Shown piece after piece: positions 38,224 to 46,242 of a stretch of 64,000 bases of DNA (within the stretch, counting starts at the first letter, position 1; each line of letters opens with the position of its first letter). The position numbers and the translations under genes are program-made. This stretch comes from Nocardia lijiangensis NBRC 108240 (lineage in GTDB: Bacteria > Actinomycetota > Actinomycetes > Mycobacteriales > Mycobacteriaceae), in the NCBI RefSeq assembly GCF_001613045.1, contig NZ_BDBP01000036.1:29450-93449 (forward strand). Reading direction: 5' to 3'. A model generated the notes under the pieces. That model had not been told where the DNA came from. It was given only the letters and a program-made list of their open reading frames with translations, and searched no databases.

Positions 38224-38880
38224 CTATGCGTCCGGACCGGTCACGGCGACGCGCTTGGCCATCTCGAGCGAGAGGGTGAACCCGCTGTCGGGGTCGCGAC
38301 GGAGCCGCTCGGTGGCCTCCGCATGAGCGCGAACACGTGGATCGGAACTTGCCATGGCGGAATCCAGGACCGGTGCGACGGCCTCTCCGAGTGCCGCCAG
38401 TGCACGGCTCAGGCTGAGCTGCACATGGTGGTCGCCCCGTCCGAGGGCGGTCGCCATGTCGGCGGCGAGCACACCCTCCTCGCCGGGCGGAACGAGCACC
38501 GCGGCGGCCCGCCACGCGCTGAGTGCGACCTCGTCGTGTTCGTCGTGCAGCAGTGTCGACACCGCAGGCCAGGCGGTCCGGTCGCCGATCTTGGACAGGG
38601 TGTGCAGCGCCTGACTGCGGGCCTGCGTCGTGTCGGAACCGAGCTCCTCGAGCAGCCTCGATACCGTGATCTCGGCAGGCAACCGGCACAGCGCCCAGGT
38701 CAGCATGTCCCGGACGAAGAAGTCCGGTTCGACGGCGCACCGGGCGACGAGGGTCTCCGCGAGACGCGGATCGCCCAGCGTGCCGGCCGAGAGCGCCGCC
38801 CGCAGTCGGGTCGACGAATCGGCACCGGCAAGAGCATCGACGAGGCGAGCGTCCGGCTCACCGTGGTTGGTTGTGTTCAC
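38224..38880 (-). CDS. HEAT-repeat protein, partner of the MerR regulator
   Basis: 218 aa, almost entirely HEAT repeats: LAGADSSTRLRAALSAGTLGDPRLAETLV, VEPDFFVRDMLTWALCRL, LGSDTTQARSQALHTLSKIGD, LLHDEHDEVALSAWRAAAVL, MASSDPRVRAHAEATERL. GTG at 38880 has GGAGG eight bases upstream, better than the earlier codon at 38889. No enzymatic domain. Its sequence resembles the MerR sensor repeats, so it may be a paralogous binding partner. Confidence 0.8.
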   Translation of the reverse strand: MNTTNHGEPDARLVDALAGADSSTRLRAALSAGTLGDPRLAETLVARCAVEPDFFVRDMLTWALCRLPAEITVSRLLEELGSDTTQARSQALHTLSKIGDRTAWPAVSTLLHDEHDEVALSAWRAAAVLVPPGEEGVLAADMATALGRGDHHVQLSLSRALAALGEAVAPVLDSAMASSDPRVRAHAEATERLRRDPDSGFTLSLEMAKRVAVTGPDA

Positions 38881-38911
38881 GACAACCACCTCCTTCGTCG
38901 ACCACTCAAGT

Positions 38912-38930
38912 CCTTGTCACAGTGTCAAGG
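38912..38930 (-). promoter_or_regulatory. Probable MerR operator/promoter
   Basis: CCTTG and CAAGG arms flank a near-symmetric CAC/GTG core (plus strand CCTTGTCACAGTGTCAAGG), 32 bp upstream of the HEAT-MerR operon start. On the minus strand a TTGACC lies just before it as a possible -35. CCTTG-type dyads within a long spacer are the hallmark of MerR-activated promoters. Confidence 0.7.
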
Positions 38931-38999
38931 TCAAGTCACGGCCGGGACTTCGGCCCGAGACGCGTGACGTCTCCACCCCGAACAGTGGGGACCGCCGGG

Positions 39000-39584
39000 T
39001 CAGTGAGTCTTTCCGCGGAGCAAGGCGTCGACCACCCGCTCGGCGTGGTCATCATCGAGAGGCTGGCGGGTCAGCAAGGCACGGAAGTGAAGTGGCGCGA
39101 TGAGCAGTTCCAGGACCAGCATCGGGTCGGTGTCCCGGGGCAGTTCGCCGCGATCCATGGCGCGGTCGATCATGACGCGGGCCAGTTCGAACCGGGATTC
39201 CCAGAACCCCGCGCGACTGGCGGCAAGAGTTTCGTCGTCGTCGGAAGCGGCCATCGCGCGCGCGAGCGCCTTGCCGAGCGGGCTGTCGAGGTAGGTCGCA
39301 ACCGATCCGAGGAACGTGAGCAGGTCTTCCCGCAGGGTCCCGGTGTCGGGAACCGGCAGCTCGCGCTGGCTGTAGGCGAGCAGGGCGTCCATGACCAGCT
39401 GCTCGCGAGTGCTCCACCGGCGGTAGATCGAGGTTTCGTGCACTCCGGCTTGGCGGGCGATCTCGGCGACGCTCACCCCGTCGGGGCCGTGCTCGGCCAG
39501 TGCTTGCAGCGCTGCGTCCAGCACGGCTTGGCGAACGCGGGCGGATCGGCCGCCGGTGCGGCGCCGCACTGCTTGGTCGGTCAT
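39000..39584 (-). CDS. TetR/AcrR-family regulator
   Basis: 194 aa. Helix-turn-helix: VLDAALQALAEHGPDGVSVAEIARQAGVHETSIYRRWSTREQL. The C-terminal part (TFLGSVATYLDSPLGKALARAMAAS, LELLIAPLHFRALLTRQPLDDDHAERVVDALL) is the TetR_C_16-like domain. Divergent from a catabolic operon with two palindromes between, so almost certainly its repressor. Confidence 0.88.
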   Translation of the reverse strand: MTDQAVRRRTGGRSARVRQAVLDAALQALAEHGPDGVSVAEIARQAGVHETSIYRRWSTREQLVMDALLAYSQRELPVPDTGTLREDLLTFLGSVATYLDSPLGKALARAMAASDDDETLAASRAGFWESRFELARVMIDRAMDRGELPRDTDPMLVLELLIAPLHFRALLTRQPLDDDHAERVVDALLRGKTH

Positions 39585-39614
39585 CGGACCACTCTCTCAC
39601 GCACCTCCGGGAGT

Positions 39615-39637
39615 TTAATGCAAAAACCTTGCGTTAA
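39615..39637. promoter_or_regulatory. TetR operator 1 of the ring-cleavage operon
   Basis: TTAATGCAA-AAACC-TTGCGTTAA lies 31 bp upstream of the TetR start. One arm position differs. It has the same half-site as operator 2, 46 bp away, which places the two in the divergent promoter region. Confidence 0.75.
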
Positions 39638-39660
39638 GACAGCTGGGTGCCGTAGCGTCC

Positions 39661-39684
39661 TTAAACGCAAGTAATTTGCATTAA
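39661..39684. promoter_or_regulatory. TetR operator 2 of the ring-cleavage operon
   Basis: TTAAACGCAA-GTAA-TTTGCATTAA is a second copy of the TTAA-xGCAA half-site palindrome, 26 bp upstream of the hydrolase start. Two sites support separate control of the regulator and the operon. Confidence 0.75.
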
Positions 39685-39709
39685 GGCAACGGGCGTCAAA
39701 GGAGTCGCG

Positions 39710-40783
39710 ATGTCGTTTCACTGGCCGCTGGATCCCGCCGAGCTCTTCGGCGAGCGCTATCCGCAAATGGTCAACACGGGCGTGCCCGCCGCCGATGTGG
39801 ACGCGGTACGAGCCGCGATCACCGACATGTGGCCCGACGCGCCCGGCGGCTGGGTTCACGAGTGGTCGCGGTTGGCGGCCCGCTACGCCGAGGAAGGCCG
39901 ACACGACCTGGCCGTGCTCGCCTACGGGTGGGCGAAGTTCCCGACCCTGGCCGACGACGCCAAACGCGCCGCGCTGGCCAACCAACTCACCCAATACCGA
40001 CTCGCCGCACCCGGCTTCGGCGTCGACTTCGACCGCCAGGTACTGGAAGTCCCTTACCGCGACACCACCACCGCGGTACCGGTGCACGTTCTCGCCCCAG
40101 CGGGGCTACCCGCGGACGCGCCGGTGCTTCTCGCCAGCGGCGGGGTCGATACCTGGAAGATGGACCTGCACGCAATGTTCGTGGCGGCCGCGGTGCGCCT
40201 CGGGGTGCGAGTACTCGCCTTCGACATCGCAGGCACCGGCGAATCGGCGATCCCGATGACCTCGGACGGCGGCGCCCAAGTCGTGCGCGGCCTCATCGGC
40301 CACGCACGCACCCTCGGTAACGGAGTCGTTGCCCACCTGGGCATCTCGATGGGCGGACACTACTCGGCGCGCTCGGGCCTGGCCGGTGAGGTCGACGCCG
40401 CCGTTGTCCTGGGCGGGCCCGTCGAAGCGGCCTTCACTGGCACCGGGTTGAGCCATTTCGGGATGGACGGCATCGTCGGCAACGCGTTGGGCTTCGACCA
40501 GCGCCCCGCACGCGATGAACTGTCCGCGCGATTGGCCACGTTCTCCCTTCGCCCCTTGCTCGACCAAGACCTCAACGCCCCGATGTTGATCGTCAACGGC
40601 GCCGACGACGTTCACGTCCCCCAGCACGACACCCTGGTATTCCAGGGCCGCCGCGACACCGACGTCCATTTGATCCCCGGCACCGGGCACTGCGCGGTCA
40701 CCAAACTGCCCGAAGTCATTCCGATGATGTTCGACTGGTTCGAGCACACCCTCGAAACCATTGCAGCAAGGGCACACTCGTGA
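39710..40783 (+). CDS. FrsA/DHPON-hydrolase-like alpha/beta hydrolase
   Basis: 357 aa. N-terminal helical cap (DAVRAAITDMW...WSRLAARYAEEGRHDLAVLAYGWAKFP) before an alpha/beta hydrolase core. Nucleophile Ser in VAHLGISMGGHYSAR, Asp in LIVNGADDVHVPQHD, His in IPGTGHCAVTKLPE. The cap arrangement is that of 2,6-dihydroxypseudooxynicotine hydrolase, which cleaves C-C bonds, and FrsA. The next two genes (cyclase and FAH) fit a ring-cleavage pathway, which supports C-C hydrolysis here, but the substrate is unknown. Confidence 0.82.
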   Translation: MSFHWPLDPAELFGERYPQMVNTGVPAADVDAVRAAITDMWPDAPGGWVHEWSRLAARYAEEGRHDLAVLAYGWAKFPTLADDAKRAALANQLTQYRLAAPGFGVDFDRQVLEVPYRDTTTAVPVHVLAPAGLPADAPVLLASGGVDTWKMDLHAMFVAAAVRLGVRVLAFDIAGTGESAIPMTSDGGAQVVRGLIGHARTLGNGVVAHLGISMGGHYSARSGLAGEVDAAVVLGGPVEAAFTGTGLSHFGMDGIVGNALGFDQRPARDELSARLATFSLRPLLDQDLNAPMLIVNGADDVHVPQHDTLVFQGRRDTDVHLIPGTGHCAVTKLPEVIPMMFDWFEHTLETIAARAHS

Positions 40784-40873
40784 TAGGCACCGACATCCTC
40801 GACGACTGCATCACCCGAGTCGGCGAATTGTCTCGACCCGAATCCCATTCCGACCGAATCGATTAGGAATCCT

Positions 40874-41656
40874 ATGCGACGAATTGTCGACCTGTCCGTG
40901 TCGTTGCAGGCAGGTATCGCCTCCGACCCGCCGGGACATCTGCCGGAGATCGACTACTTCGACCACCGGCAGACGCGTGCGGAAATGCTGCAGTTCTTTC
41001 CCGGCGCCCAAGCCGACGACCTGCCCGACGGGGAAGGGTGGGCCATCGAACGAATCCGCCTGACCACCCACAACGGCACCCACCTCGACGCTCCGTACCA
41101 CTACGCGTCCACGATGGACGGCGGCAAACGAGCCATCACCATCGACGAGGTCCCGCTCGAATGGTGTTTCGGGCGCGGCGTCAAACTCGACTTCAGGCAC
41201 TTCGACGACGGCTACGTCGTCACCCCCGGCGATATCGATCGGGAACTGGACCGCATCGGATTCACCCTCGCGCCGTTCGACATCGTCCTGGTCAACACCC
41301 GCGCGGGCAGCCGCTACGGCCACGACGACTACGTGATCACCGGCTGCGGTATGGGCCGCGAGGCGACGCTGCACCTGCTCCGCCAGGGCGTGCGTGTAAC
41401 CGGCACCGACGCCTGGAGCTGGGATGCGCCGTTTCCCTACACCGCCCAGCGCTACGCCGCCGACCACGACCCGAGCATCATCTGGGAAGGCCACCGCGCG
41501 GGACGCGAGATCGGATACTGCCACATCGAGAAGCTCGGCAACCTCGAATCGATTCCCGCCCACGGATTCCAGGTGGCGTGCTTCCCGGTGAAGATCCACC
41601 GGGCTTCCGCGGGATGGACTCGCGCGGTGGCGATCTTCGACGAGGCAGCGGAATGA
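40874..41656 (+). CDS. Cyclase-family (kynurenine formamidase-like) metal hydrolase
   Basis: 260 aa. The metal-binding signature HNGTHLDAPYHY (HxGTHxDxPxH) is clear at about residues 62-73. DIVLVNTRAG and TGTDAWSWDAPFP continue the fold, and CHIEKLGNLESIPAHGFQVACFPVKI is the conserved end. The family hydrolyses formamides or lactones or cyclises small acids using Mn or Zn. Its stop overlaps the next start (ATGA), so the two are translationally coupled. Confidence 0.85.
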   Translation: MRRIVDLSVSLQAGIASDPPGHLPEIDYFDHRQTRAEMLQFFPGAQADDLPDGEGWAIERIRLTTHNGTHLDAPYHYASTMDGGKRAITIDEVPLEWCFGRGVKLDFRHFDDGYVVTPGDIDRELDRIGFTLAPFDIVLVNTRAGSRYGHDDYVITGCGMGREATLHLLRQGVRVTGTDAWSWDAPFPYTAQRYAADHDPSIIWEGHRAGREIGYCHIEKLGNLESIPAHGFQVACFPVKIHRASAGWTRAVAIFDEAAE

Positions 41657-42630
41657 AGATCGGTTCCCTGCTCGTCGACGGTGTCCGGCGCTACGGCCTC
41701 GTCGACGGTGATCGCATCGACCTGCTCGCGGAGTCCGCCGACGTCTTCGAAGTCCTCGCGACCGCAGACCCGGGCCATGAGTCGGGCGCTCGGCGGCTGC
41801 CCTGGGACGAGACCGGCTCTGTGGCAGTGCCTTTCCCGGTCGCCAGTATCCGCGATTTCATCACCTTCGAACAACACACGGCAGGCTCGCTGCGCGCGGT
41901 CACCGGGACCGGCGAGGTACCGGACGCCTGGTACGAAGCGCCTGCCTTCTATTTCACCAACCCCTACGCGGCGATCGGCTCGGGCACGCCGGTCCCGATC
42001 CCGCCGGGGTGCGCGGTGCTGGACTTCGAGTTGGAAGTCGCGGTCGTGATCGGCGCCGCGGGCTTCAATCTGTCGGTGGAGGAGGCTTTCGATCATGTCG
42101 CCGGGTTCACCATCCTCAACGACTGGTCGGCGCGCGACCTGCAGAGCCGGGAGATGCGCGTCGGGCTCGGACCGGCCAAAGGCAAGGACACCGCAACCAC
42201 TCTCGGCCCGGTGCTCGTCACCCCGGACGAGCTCGTCGACTACAAGCGCGACGGTCGCTACGACCTAGCCATGGAGGTCTTCGTCAACGACATCCGCATC
42301 GGCGGCGACACGCTGGCGAACATGGCATGGACCTTCGCCGAGTTGATCGCCTACGCCAGCCGCGGCACCTGGGTGCGGCCCGGTGACGTGCTCGGCTCGG
42401 GCACGTGCGGCGGTGGCTGTCTCGCCGAGCTGTGGGGATGGCGCGGCGAGCTGCAACCGCCTCCGCTGCGCATCGGCGACACCGTGACCATGACCGTGGA
42501 AGGGATCGGCACGATCCACAACACGGTGATCGCCGGACCACCCGCACACCCGGTTCCGCCTGCCGTCCGCAGGCCGACGTCAGCGCCGAATCTCGGCGGT
42601 GGCGAGCCCCGAGAGGATCTCGAACCATGA
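41653..42630 (+). CDS. Fumarylacetoacetate hydrolase-family protein
   Basis: 325 aa from the ATG overlapping the preceding stop. Core motifs of the FAH fold: VLDFELEVAVVIG (two metal-binding Glu), ILNDWSARDLQSREM (metal-binding Asp), GPAKGKDTATTLGPVLVTPDEL, and GDVLGSGTCGGGCLAELWG. These enzymes cleave or isomerise acylpyruvate-type products of ring fission. The last ~25 residues are a variable Pro-rich tail. Together with the FrsA-like and cyclase proteins it completes a three-step ring-opening module. Confidence 0.87.
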   Translation: MKIGSLLVDGVRRYGLVDGDRIDLLAESADVFEVLATADPGHESGARRLPWDETGSVAVPFPVASIRDFITFEQHTAGSLRAVTGTGEVPDAWYEAPAFYFTNPYAAIGSGTPVPIPPGCAVLDFELEVAVVIGAAGFNLSVEEAFDHVAGFTILNDWSARDLQSREMRVGLGPAKGKDTATTLGPVLVTPDELVDYKRDGRYDLAMEVFVNDIRIGGDTLANMAWTFAELIAYASRGTWVRPGDVLGSGTCGGGCLAELWGWRGELQPPPLRIGDTVTMTVEGIGTIHNTVIAGPPAHPVPPAVRRPTSAPNLGGGEPREDLEP

Positions 42631-42770
42631 AGCAGTGGCCTCGACAACGGGGTTGTCGAGGCCGCTCCCCACTTGCGGAGTCGAGCGCTCGATAGAGGTC
42701 CGCTCTCGCTCACGCTCCCTCGGCGGCGGCCGGTATCGGCTCAACCCGTAGGCGCTCTGCCGTACCTGGT

Positions 42771-43067
42771 TCACTCACCTTTCGGGAGCAGCGTCCCCAA
42801 CGGTCCGAGGTCGATGTTCAGATCCTCGGGGGAGAGGCCGAAGTGGTCGCGCAACTCGGCCATGCGTTGTTCGAGCAGCATCAAGGTGGTGCCGATGCGC
42901 TCGATCTGTGCCTCGCTCAGGTCGCCGTCGTCCACGCGACGCAATGCCTGGCGTTCCATCAACTGGCGCAAGAGTTCCACCAGGGTGAGCACGAGCGTGA
43001 CGAGCCCGCGTTCGACGGATTCGGGATCGGTGTCGATACGCGGTGAAATACCGTCGAATTCAGTCAT
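42771..43067 (-). CDS. gvpK: Gas vesicle protein GvpK
   Basis: 98 aa. The pattern SVERGLVTLVLTLVELLRQLMERQALRRVDDGDLSEAQIERIG and GLSPEDLNIDLGPLGTLL is the GvpK signature, covering nearly the whole protein. GvpK is an essential minor component in assembly. Its start lies inside the 3' end of gvpS (8-bp overlap). Last gene of the cluster in the direction of transcription. Confidence 0.92.
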   Translation of the reverse strand: MTEFDGISPRIDTDPESVERGLVTLVLTLVELLRQLMERQALRRVDDGDLSEAQIERIGTTLMLLEQRMAELRDHFGLSPEDLNIDLGPLGTLLPKGE

Positions 43068-43275
43068 CCGGTCGTTGCTCCAATGCGCTGCGCGACGCGG
43101 ACGCGAGCGGGGTGAGGGCGCTGACGGAGGAGATCAGTGCCCGCAGCGAGATCTGAACCATGTCGACGTCCGCGATGGAGAGCTTGATGTCGCCGGTGAT
43201 GACGACGCCGCCCGCCAGCACCCGATCCAGCAGGTCGACGAGCGCGATGCGTCGCTCGCTGTCGGTGCGCGTCAT
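43060..43275 (-). CDS. gvpS: Gas vesicle protein GvpS (GvpA-like)
   Basis: 71 aa. RIALVDLLDRVLAGGVVITGDIKLSIADVDMVQISLRALISSV is the GvpA-family core (helix, short strand pair, helix). In actinobacterial clusters this position, after gvpL and before gvpK, is occupied by gvpS. ATG at 43275 overlaps the end of gvpL by 4 bp. Confidence 0.85.
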   Translation of the reverse strand: MTRTDSERRIALVDLLDRVLAGGVVITGDIKLSIADVDMVQISLRALISSVSALTPLASASRSALEQRPDD

Positions 43276-44063
43276 GGCGTCTCCCGTTCCGCGCCCGCGA
43301 ACGAATACGGCGGCCACGGTCCGGTGAGCTCGAGCCGGATGCCGGGAAACTGGTTCCCGAGATCCTCGACCGCGGAGGCGAATTCGTCCGCACGATCGTC
43401 GTCCACGAGATAGGTCCCGTTGAGCACCATCCAGTCCTTGCGGCCGTTCAGCACGGGATCCGTCACCTGCTGACGCCGACCTGCCGCCGCCTGCCGGACC
43501 AACAGTTCGTGGATTCGATCGGCGCGCTCGGCTGCGTCGCGTTCGACGGTTTCCTGCGCCGACAGCTGCGCGCGCCGCCGCAGCAGATAAGCCGTGCCCG
43601 CGCCGCCTCTTTCGGTCCGGGCCAGATCGGCCTCGGCCACTGCGGCGGTGAGCGCGGCGCGGTCGCCGTAAGCCTTGACGCCCCACTCGGTGCGTCCGCG
43701 AATCAGGTTCAGAGCCGACTCGAATGCCGCGCGGCGTCCGTCGAGCATGCCGCGCACTCGGTCGTCGTCCAGGAAGACGACGGCCAAGCGCAGCGGCACG
43801 GCGGTGCCCCGTCGCGCCAGCGCGGAGACGACGGCATCGTGGGCGCGCGCCGTGGCCTCCAGCCACGTCAGATCCTCCAGATTCCGGCGCAGCGGCTCGT
43901 CGCCGAAGACCGCGAGCGGCACCGACCCCACGACCGCCGCGAGATCGCCGGATACCACCGTGCGCACCGCCTCCCCGGCCACGCCGGTCAGGTCGCCCAG
44001 GTCATCGCCGAGGTCCTCGGCGCTGGTCACCGCGTACAGCCAGACTCCGTCGCCGTCAGTCAC
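43272..44063 (-). CDS. gvpL: Gas vesicle protein GvpL (GvpF/L family)
   Basis: 263 aa. GvpL/F domain: GVWLYAVTSAEDLGDDL, WLEATARAHDAVVSALARRGTAVPLRLAVVF, EWGVKAYGDRAALTAAV, DWMVLNGTYLVDDDRADEF, LELTGPWPPYSF. GvpF and GvpL-type proteins bind GvpA and nucleate assembly. GTG at 44063 lies inside the end of gvpJ. Confidence 0.9.
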   Translation of the reverse strand: MTDGDGVWLYAVTSAEDLGDDLGDLTGVAGEAVRTVVSGDLAAVVGSVPLAVFGDEPLRRNLEDLTWLEATARAHDAVVSALARRGTAVPLRLAVVFLDDDRVRGMLDGRRAAFESALNLIRGRTEWGVKAYGDRAALTAAVAEADLARTERGGAGTAYLLRRRAQLSAQETVERDAAERADRIHELLVRQAAAGRRQQVTDPVLNGRKDWMVLNGTYLVDDDRADEFASAVEDLGNQFPGIRLELTGPWPPYSFAGAERETP

Positions 44064-44448
44064 GGTCCCGCTCTTCCTGCGGTTCGCGTGCGCGCTCGAT
44101 CGGCGTGCGGGTGACATCTCGCTGCTCCAGTTCCGCGATCCGATCGCGCAGCTTCTGGTTCTCGAGTTCGAGATCGTGATCCTGCCGCTCGAGGGTACGG
44201 GCCTTGCTGTTGAGCCAGGGATCGGTCTCCCACCAGTCGATGCCCACCGCCTTCGCCGTCTCCAGCGACGCGATCACCAATCGCAGCTTGATCGTGAGGA
44301 GTTCGATGTCGAGCAGATTGACCTGAATGTCGCCCGCGATGACCAGTCCCTTGTCGAGGACCCGCTCGAGGATGTCGCCGAGGTTCGTCGACTGGCGGCC
44401 TGCGCCGTACGGCTCCGGCAGCGACGATCCGCTACCCACGACAGTCAT
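44056..44448 (-). CDS. gvpJ: Gas vesicle protein GvpJ (GvpA-like)
   Basis: 130 aa. A GvpA-like core (NLGDILERVLDKGLVIAGDIQVNLLDIELLTIKLRLVIASLETAK) followed by a charged coiled-coil tail (ARTLERQDHDLELENQKLRDRIAELEQ). The tail is the usual distinction of GvpJ-type minor proteins from GvpA. ATGA overlap with gvpO. Confidence 0.88.
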   Translation of the reverse strand: MTVVGSGSSLPEPYGAGRQSTNLGDILERVLDKGLVIAGDIQVNLLDIELLTIKLRLVIASLETAKAVGIDWWETDPWLNSKARTLERQDHDLELENQKLRDRIAELEQRDVTRTPIERAREPQEERDRD

Positions 44449-44789
44449 GACGTACCCCTGACACCGATGTCGGTGCTGCCGCGGCTGTAACGCCGGGTTC
44501 TGCGATACGCCAACAGGTTCCCGTCCAGGTCGAGTTCCACCTCGTAGAGCGCGAGCATGTCCGCCGACGAGGGGATGCGACGGTCCTCGAGCACCTCGAC
44601 CTCCACCAGCCAGCCCTCCTCGATGGGCTCGGCCGAGGTAGCCCCCTCGGCGTCCTTCGAGGTCAGCTCGGTCAGCTGCGCGATCGCTGCCGCGGCGGCC
44701 TGTGCGGCCGTCCGGGACCCCGATCGATCCGATCGGCCGCCGCTGTCCTCCGTGTCGTCGTCCGCTTTCCTGGCGCTCACTCGGATCAT
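44445..44789 (-). CDS. gvpO: Gas vesicle protein GvpO
   Basis: 114 aa. The GvpO signature is clear: EEGWLVEVEVLEDRRIPSSADMLALYEVELDLDGNLLAYRRTRRYSRG. A Ser/Asp-rich N-terminus precedes it. In halophilic archaea GvpO is regulatory or an assembly factor; in Streptomyces clusters it usually comes first, whereas here it lies mid-cluster between gvpG and gvpJ. ATGA overlap with gvpG. Confidence 0.9.
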   Translation of the reverse strand: MIRVSARKADDDTEDSGGRSDRSGSRTAAQAAAAAIAQLTELTSKDAEGATSAEPIEEGWLVEVEVLEDRRIPSSADMLALYEVELDLDGNLLAYRRTRRYSRGSTDIGVRGTS

Positions 44790-45043
44790 CCCTTCCCGTC
44801 AGGTGGTGCCGTGCCGCCGCTCGGGCGCATCATCCGGTCGAGGACGGCCTGCTGGGCCTGCGCGCGCTCTTCCTCCGACAGCTGCCCGCGCGCCGTGGCC
44901 TCGTCGATCTCCTCGAGCTCACGCCGCATGGTCGCTGGATCATTCTGCTGTCGTTCGACTTCGTCCTGGATGATCTGACCGAGCCAGATCACGCCGCGGA
45001 CCGGAGCGAGCGGCAACGTGAGAATCGACGACAGCAAACCCAC
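44786..45043 (-). CDS. gvpG: Gas vesicle protein GvpG
   Basis: 85 aa. LLSSILTLPLAPVRGVIWLGQIIQDEVERQQNDPATMRRELEEIDEATARGQLSEEE is the GvpG pattern (hydrophobic N-terminus, then amphipathic helix). GTG start at 45043, three bases after the gvpF stop. Confidence 0.9.
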   Translation of the reverse strand: MGLLSSILTLPLAPVRGVIWLGQIIQDEVERQQNDPATMRRELEEIDEATARGQLSEEERAQAQQAVLDRMMRPSGGTAPPDGKG

Positions 45044-45046
45044 GGG

Positions 45047-45844
45047 TCAGCCCTCCGGTGCGCGCTTCATCACGAAGTCGTAGGCCGCCATCGGGCCGAG
45101 GAGAGATAGGTCCACGCGGTCGTCCCACTCCTCGGCGAGCCCGGCCAACGCATCCTCGAGGTCGTCCTGCTTGGACAGCTCGACGAGGATCGCGACGTGC
45201 ACCGCGTCCTGCTCGTGGGTCGGCTGCCGCTCGTTGACCAGGGGTTCCAGCTCGTCGATCGCCTCGAGCACCCGACGGGTCTCCTGGGCGCGTTTCGACT
45301 CGATGCCCTGGTTGATGATCTCGCCGAGCGCCATCCTGACGTCCCGGGTGGCATCCGCCGACTTGTCACGGATCTCGTCGCGCAATCGAGCCGCCTCGGA
45401 GTTCTCGTCGAGCAGCTCCCGCAGGATCGTCTTCTCGACGTAGCGACCCTTGATCACGAACTGCGCGCGCCCTTCCAGCTCCTCCAGCGCCGCACGGAAC
45501 TCGTCGTGATGGGCTTCCAGCAGCTCCTTCTCCACCGCCTCCGCGTCGGACATGACGGCTCCGAACCGCAGCGGCAGTACAGGTGTCACGGCGGCCGAGC
45601 CGTCCAGCAGCTCCGCGTGCGCGGTCATGTCGGTCGGGGTGCCGAGCGGGCGGTCGGTCGGGATCTCGCTGACCAACGCGCCGATCTCCCCGTGTCGCAC
45701 CACACTGACGCCGTGCGGGGGATCGCCGACGCCGGAGGCATGCTCTTCGGGCTCCACGTCCGCGGGCACGATGCCGTAGACGTACACCGCGCTACGCCCA
45801 GCGCCTTCTTTTCCTCGCGCTTCGGTCGCTTGTTCGGTGGACAT
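45047..45844 (-). CDS. gvpF: Gas vesicle protein GvpF
   Basis: 265 aa GvpF/L-family protein: SAVYVYGIVPADVEPEE, HGEIGALVSEIPTDRPLG, TPVLPLRFGAVMSDAEAVEKELL, QFVIKGRYVEKTILREL, VHVAILVELSKQDDLEDAL, LLGPMAAYDFV. GvpF binds GvpA on the gas-facing side. The codon before the ATG at 45844 is TTG, so 45844 is the start; it overlaps the gvpA stop (TGATG). Confidence 0.9.
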   Translation of the reverse strand: MSTEQATEARGKEGAGRSAVYVYGIVPADVEPEEHASGVGDPPHGVSVVRHGEIGALVSEIPTDRPLGTPTDMTAHAELLDGSAAVTPVLPLRFGAVMSDAEAVEKELLEAHHDEFRAALEELEGRAQFVIKGRYVEKTILRELLDENSEAARLRDEIRDKSADATRDVRMALGEIINQGIESKRAQETRRVLEAIDELEPLVNERQPTHEQDAVHVAILVELSKQDDLEDALAGLAEEWDDRVDLSLLGPMAAYDFVMKRAPEG

Positions 45845-46242
45845 CAATCCTCCTTGCGTGTCGACGACCGCCTCTGCTTCTGGCGCCTCGCCTCGACGTC
45901 GTCCATGAAGTTCAGGACTTTCTCGCCTGCAGCCTCGAGTGCGCCCTGGGTCTTGTGCTTGGCTCCGCCACTGGCGACCTCCCCGACCAGGTCGGGCAGT
46001 CCCTTCGGCTCGGTGTCGGAGATTTCCAATCGATTGACGGCCTCCGCGAATCGCAGATAAGTGTCGACGCTGGCCACCACGACTCTGGCGTCGATGGTCA
46101 CCAGTTCGATACCGACCAGCGACACGCGCACGAACGCGTCGATGACCAGTCCCTTGTCGAGAATCGTGTCGATGACGTCGGCCAAGCCCGAAGCGTTCGG
46201 GCGAGTCGCTACGGCCCCGCCACCCGCGGGTTCGATAGTCAT
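45844..46242 (-). CDS. gvpA: Gas vesicle structural protein GvpA
   Basis: 132 aa. The core LADVIDTILDKGLVIDAFVRVSLVGIELVTIDARVVVASVDTYLRFAEAVNRL is the GvpA shell-protein signature. The tail (GGAKHKTQGALEAAGEKVLNFMDDVEARRQKQ) makes it longer than cyanobacterial GvpA (about 70 aa), as in Streptomyces. ATG at 46242 overlaps the stop of the SRPBCC gene (ATGA). Confidence 0.9.
   Translation of the reverse strand: MTIEPAGGGAVATRPNASGLADVIDTILDKGLVIDAFVRVSLVGIELVTIDARVVVASVDTYLRFAEAVNRLEISDTEPKGLPDLVGEVASGGAKHKTQGALEAAGEKVLNFMDDVEARRQKQRRSSTRKED

Noticed and set aside
43276..43866. 268-codon frame extending upstream of gvpS
   Set aside because: It is a shadow frame of gvpL; only its last 71 codons, from the ATG at 43275, are GvpS.
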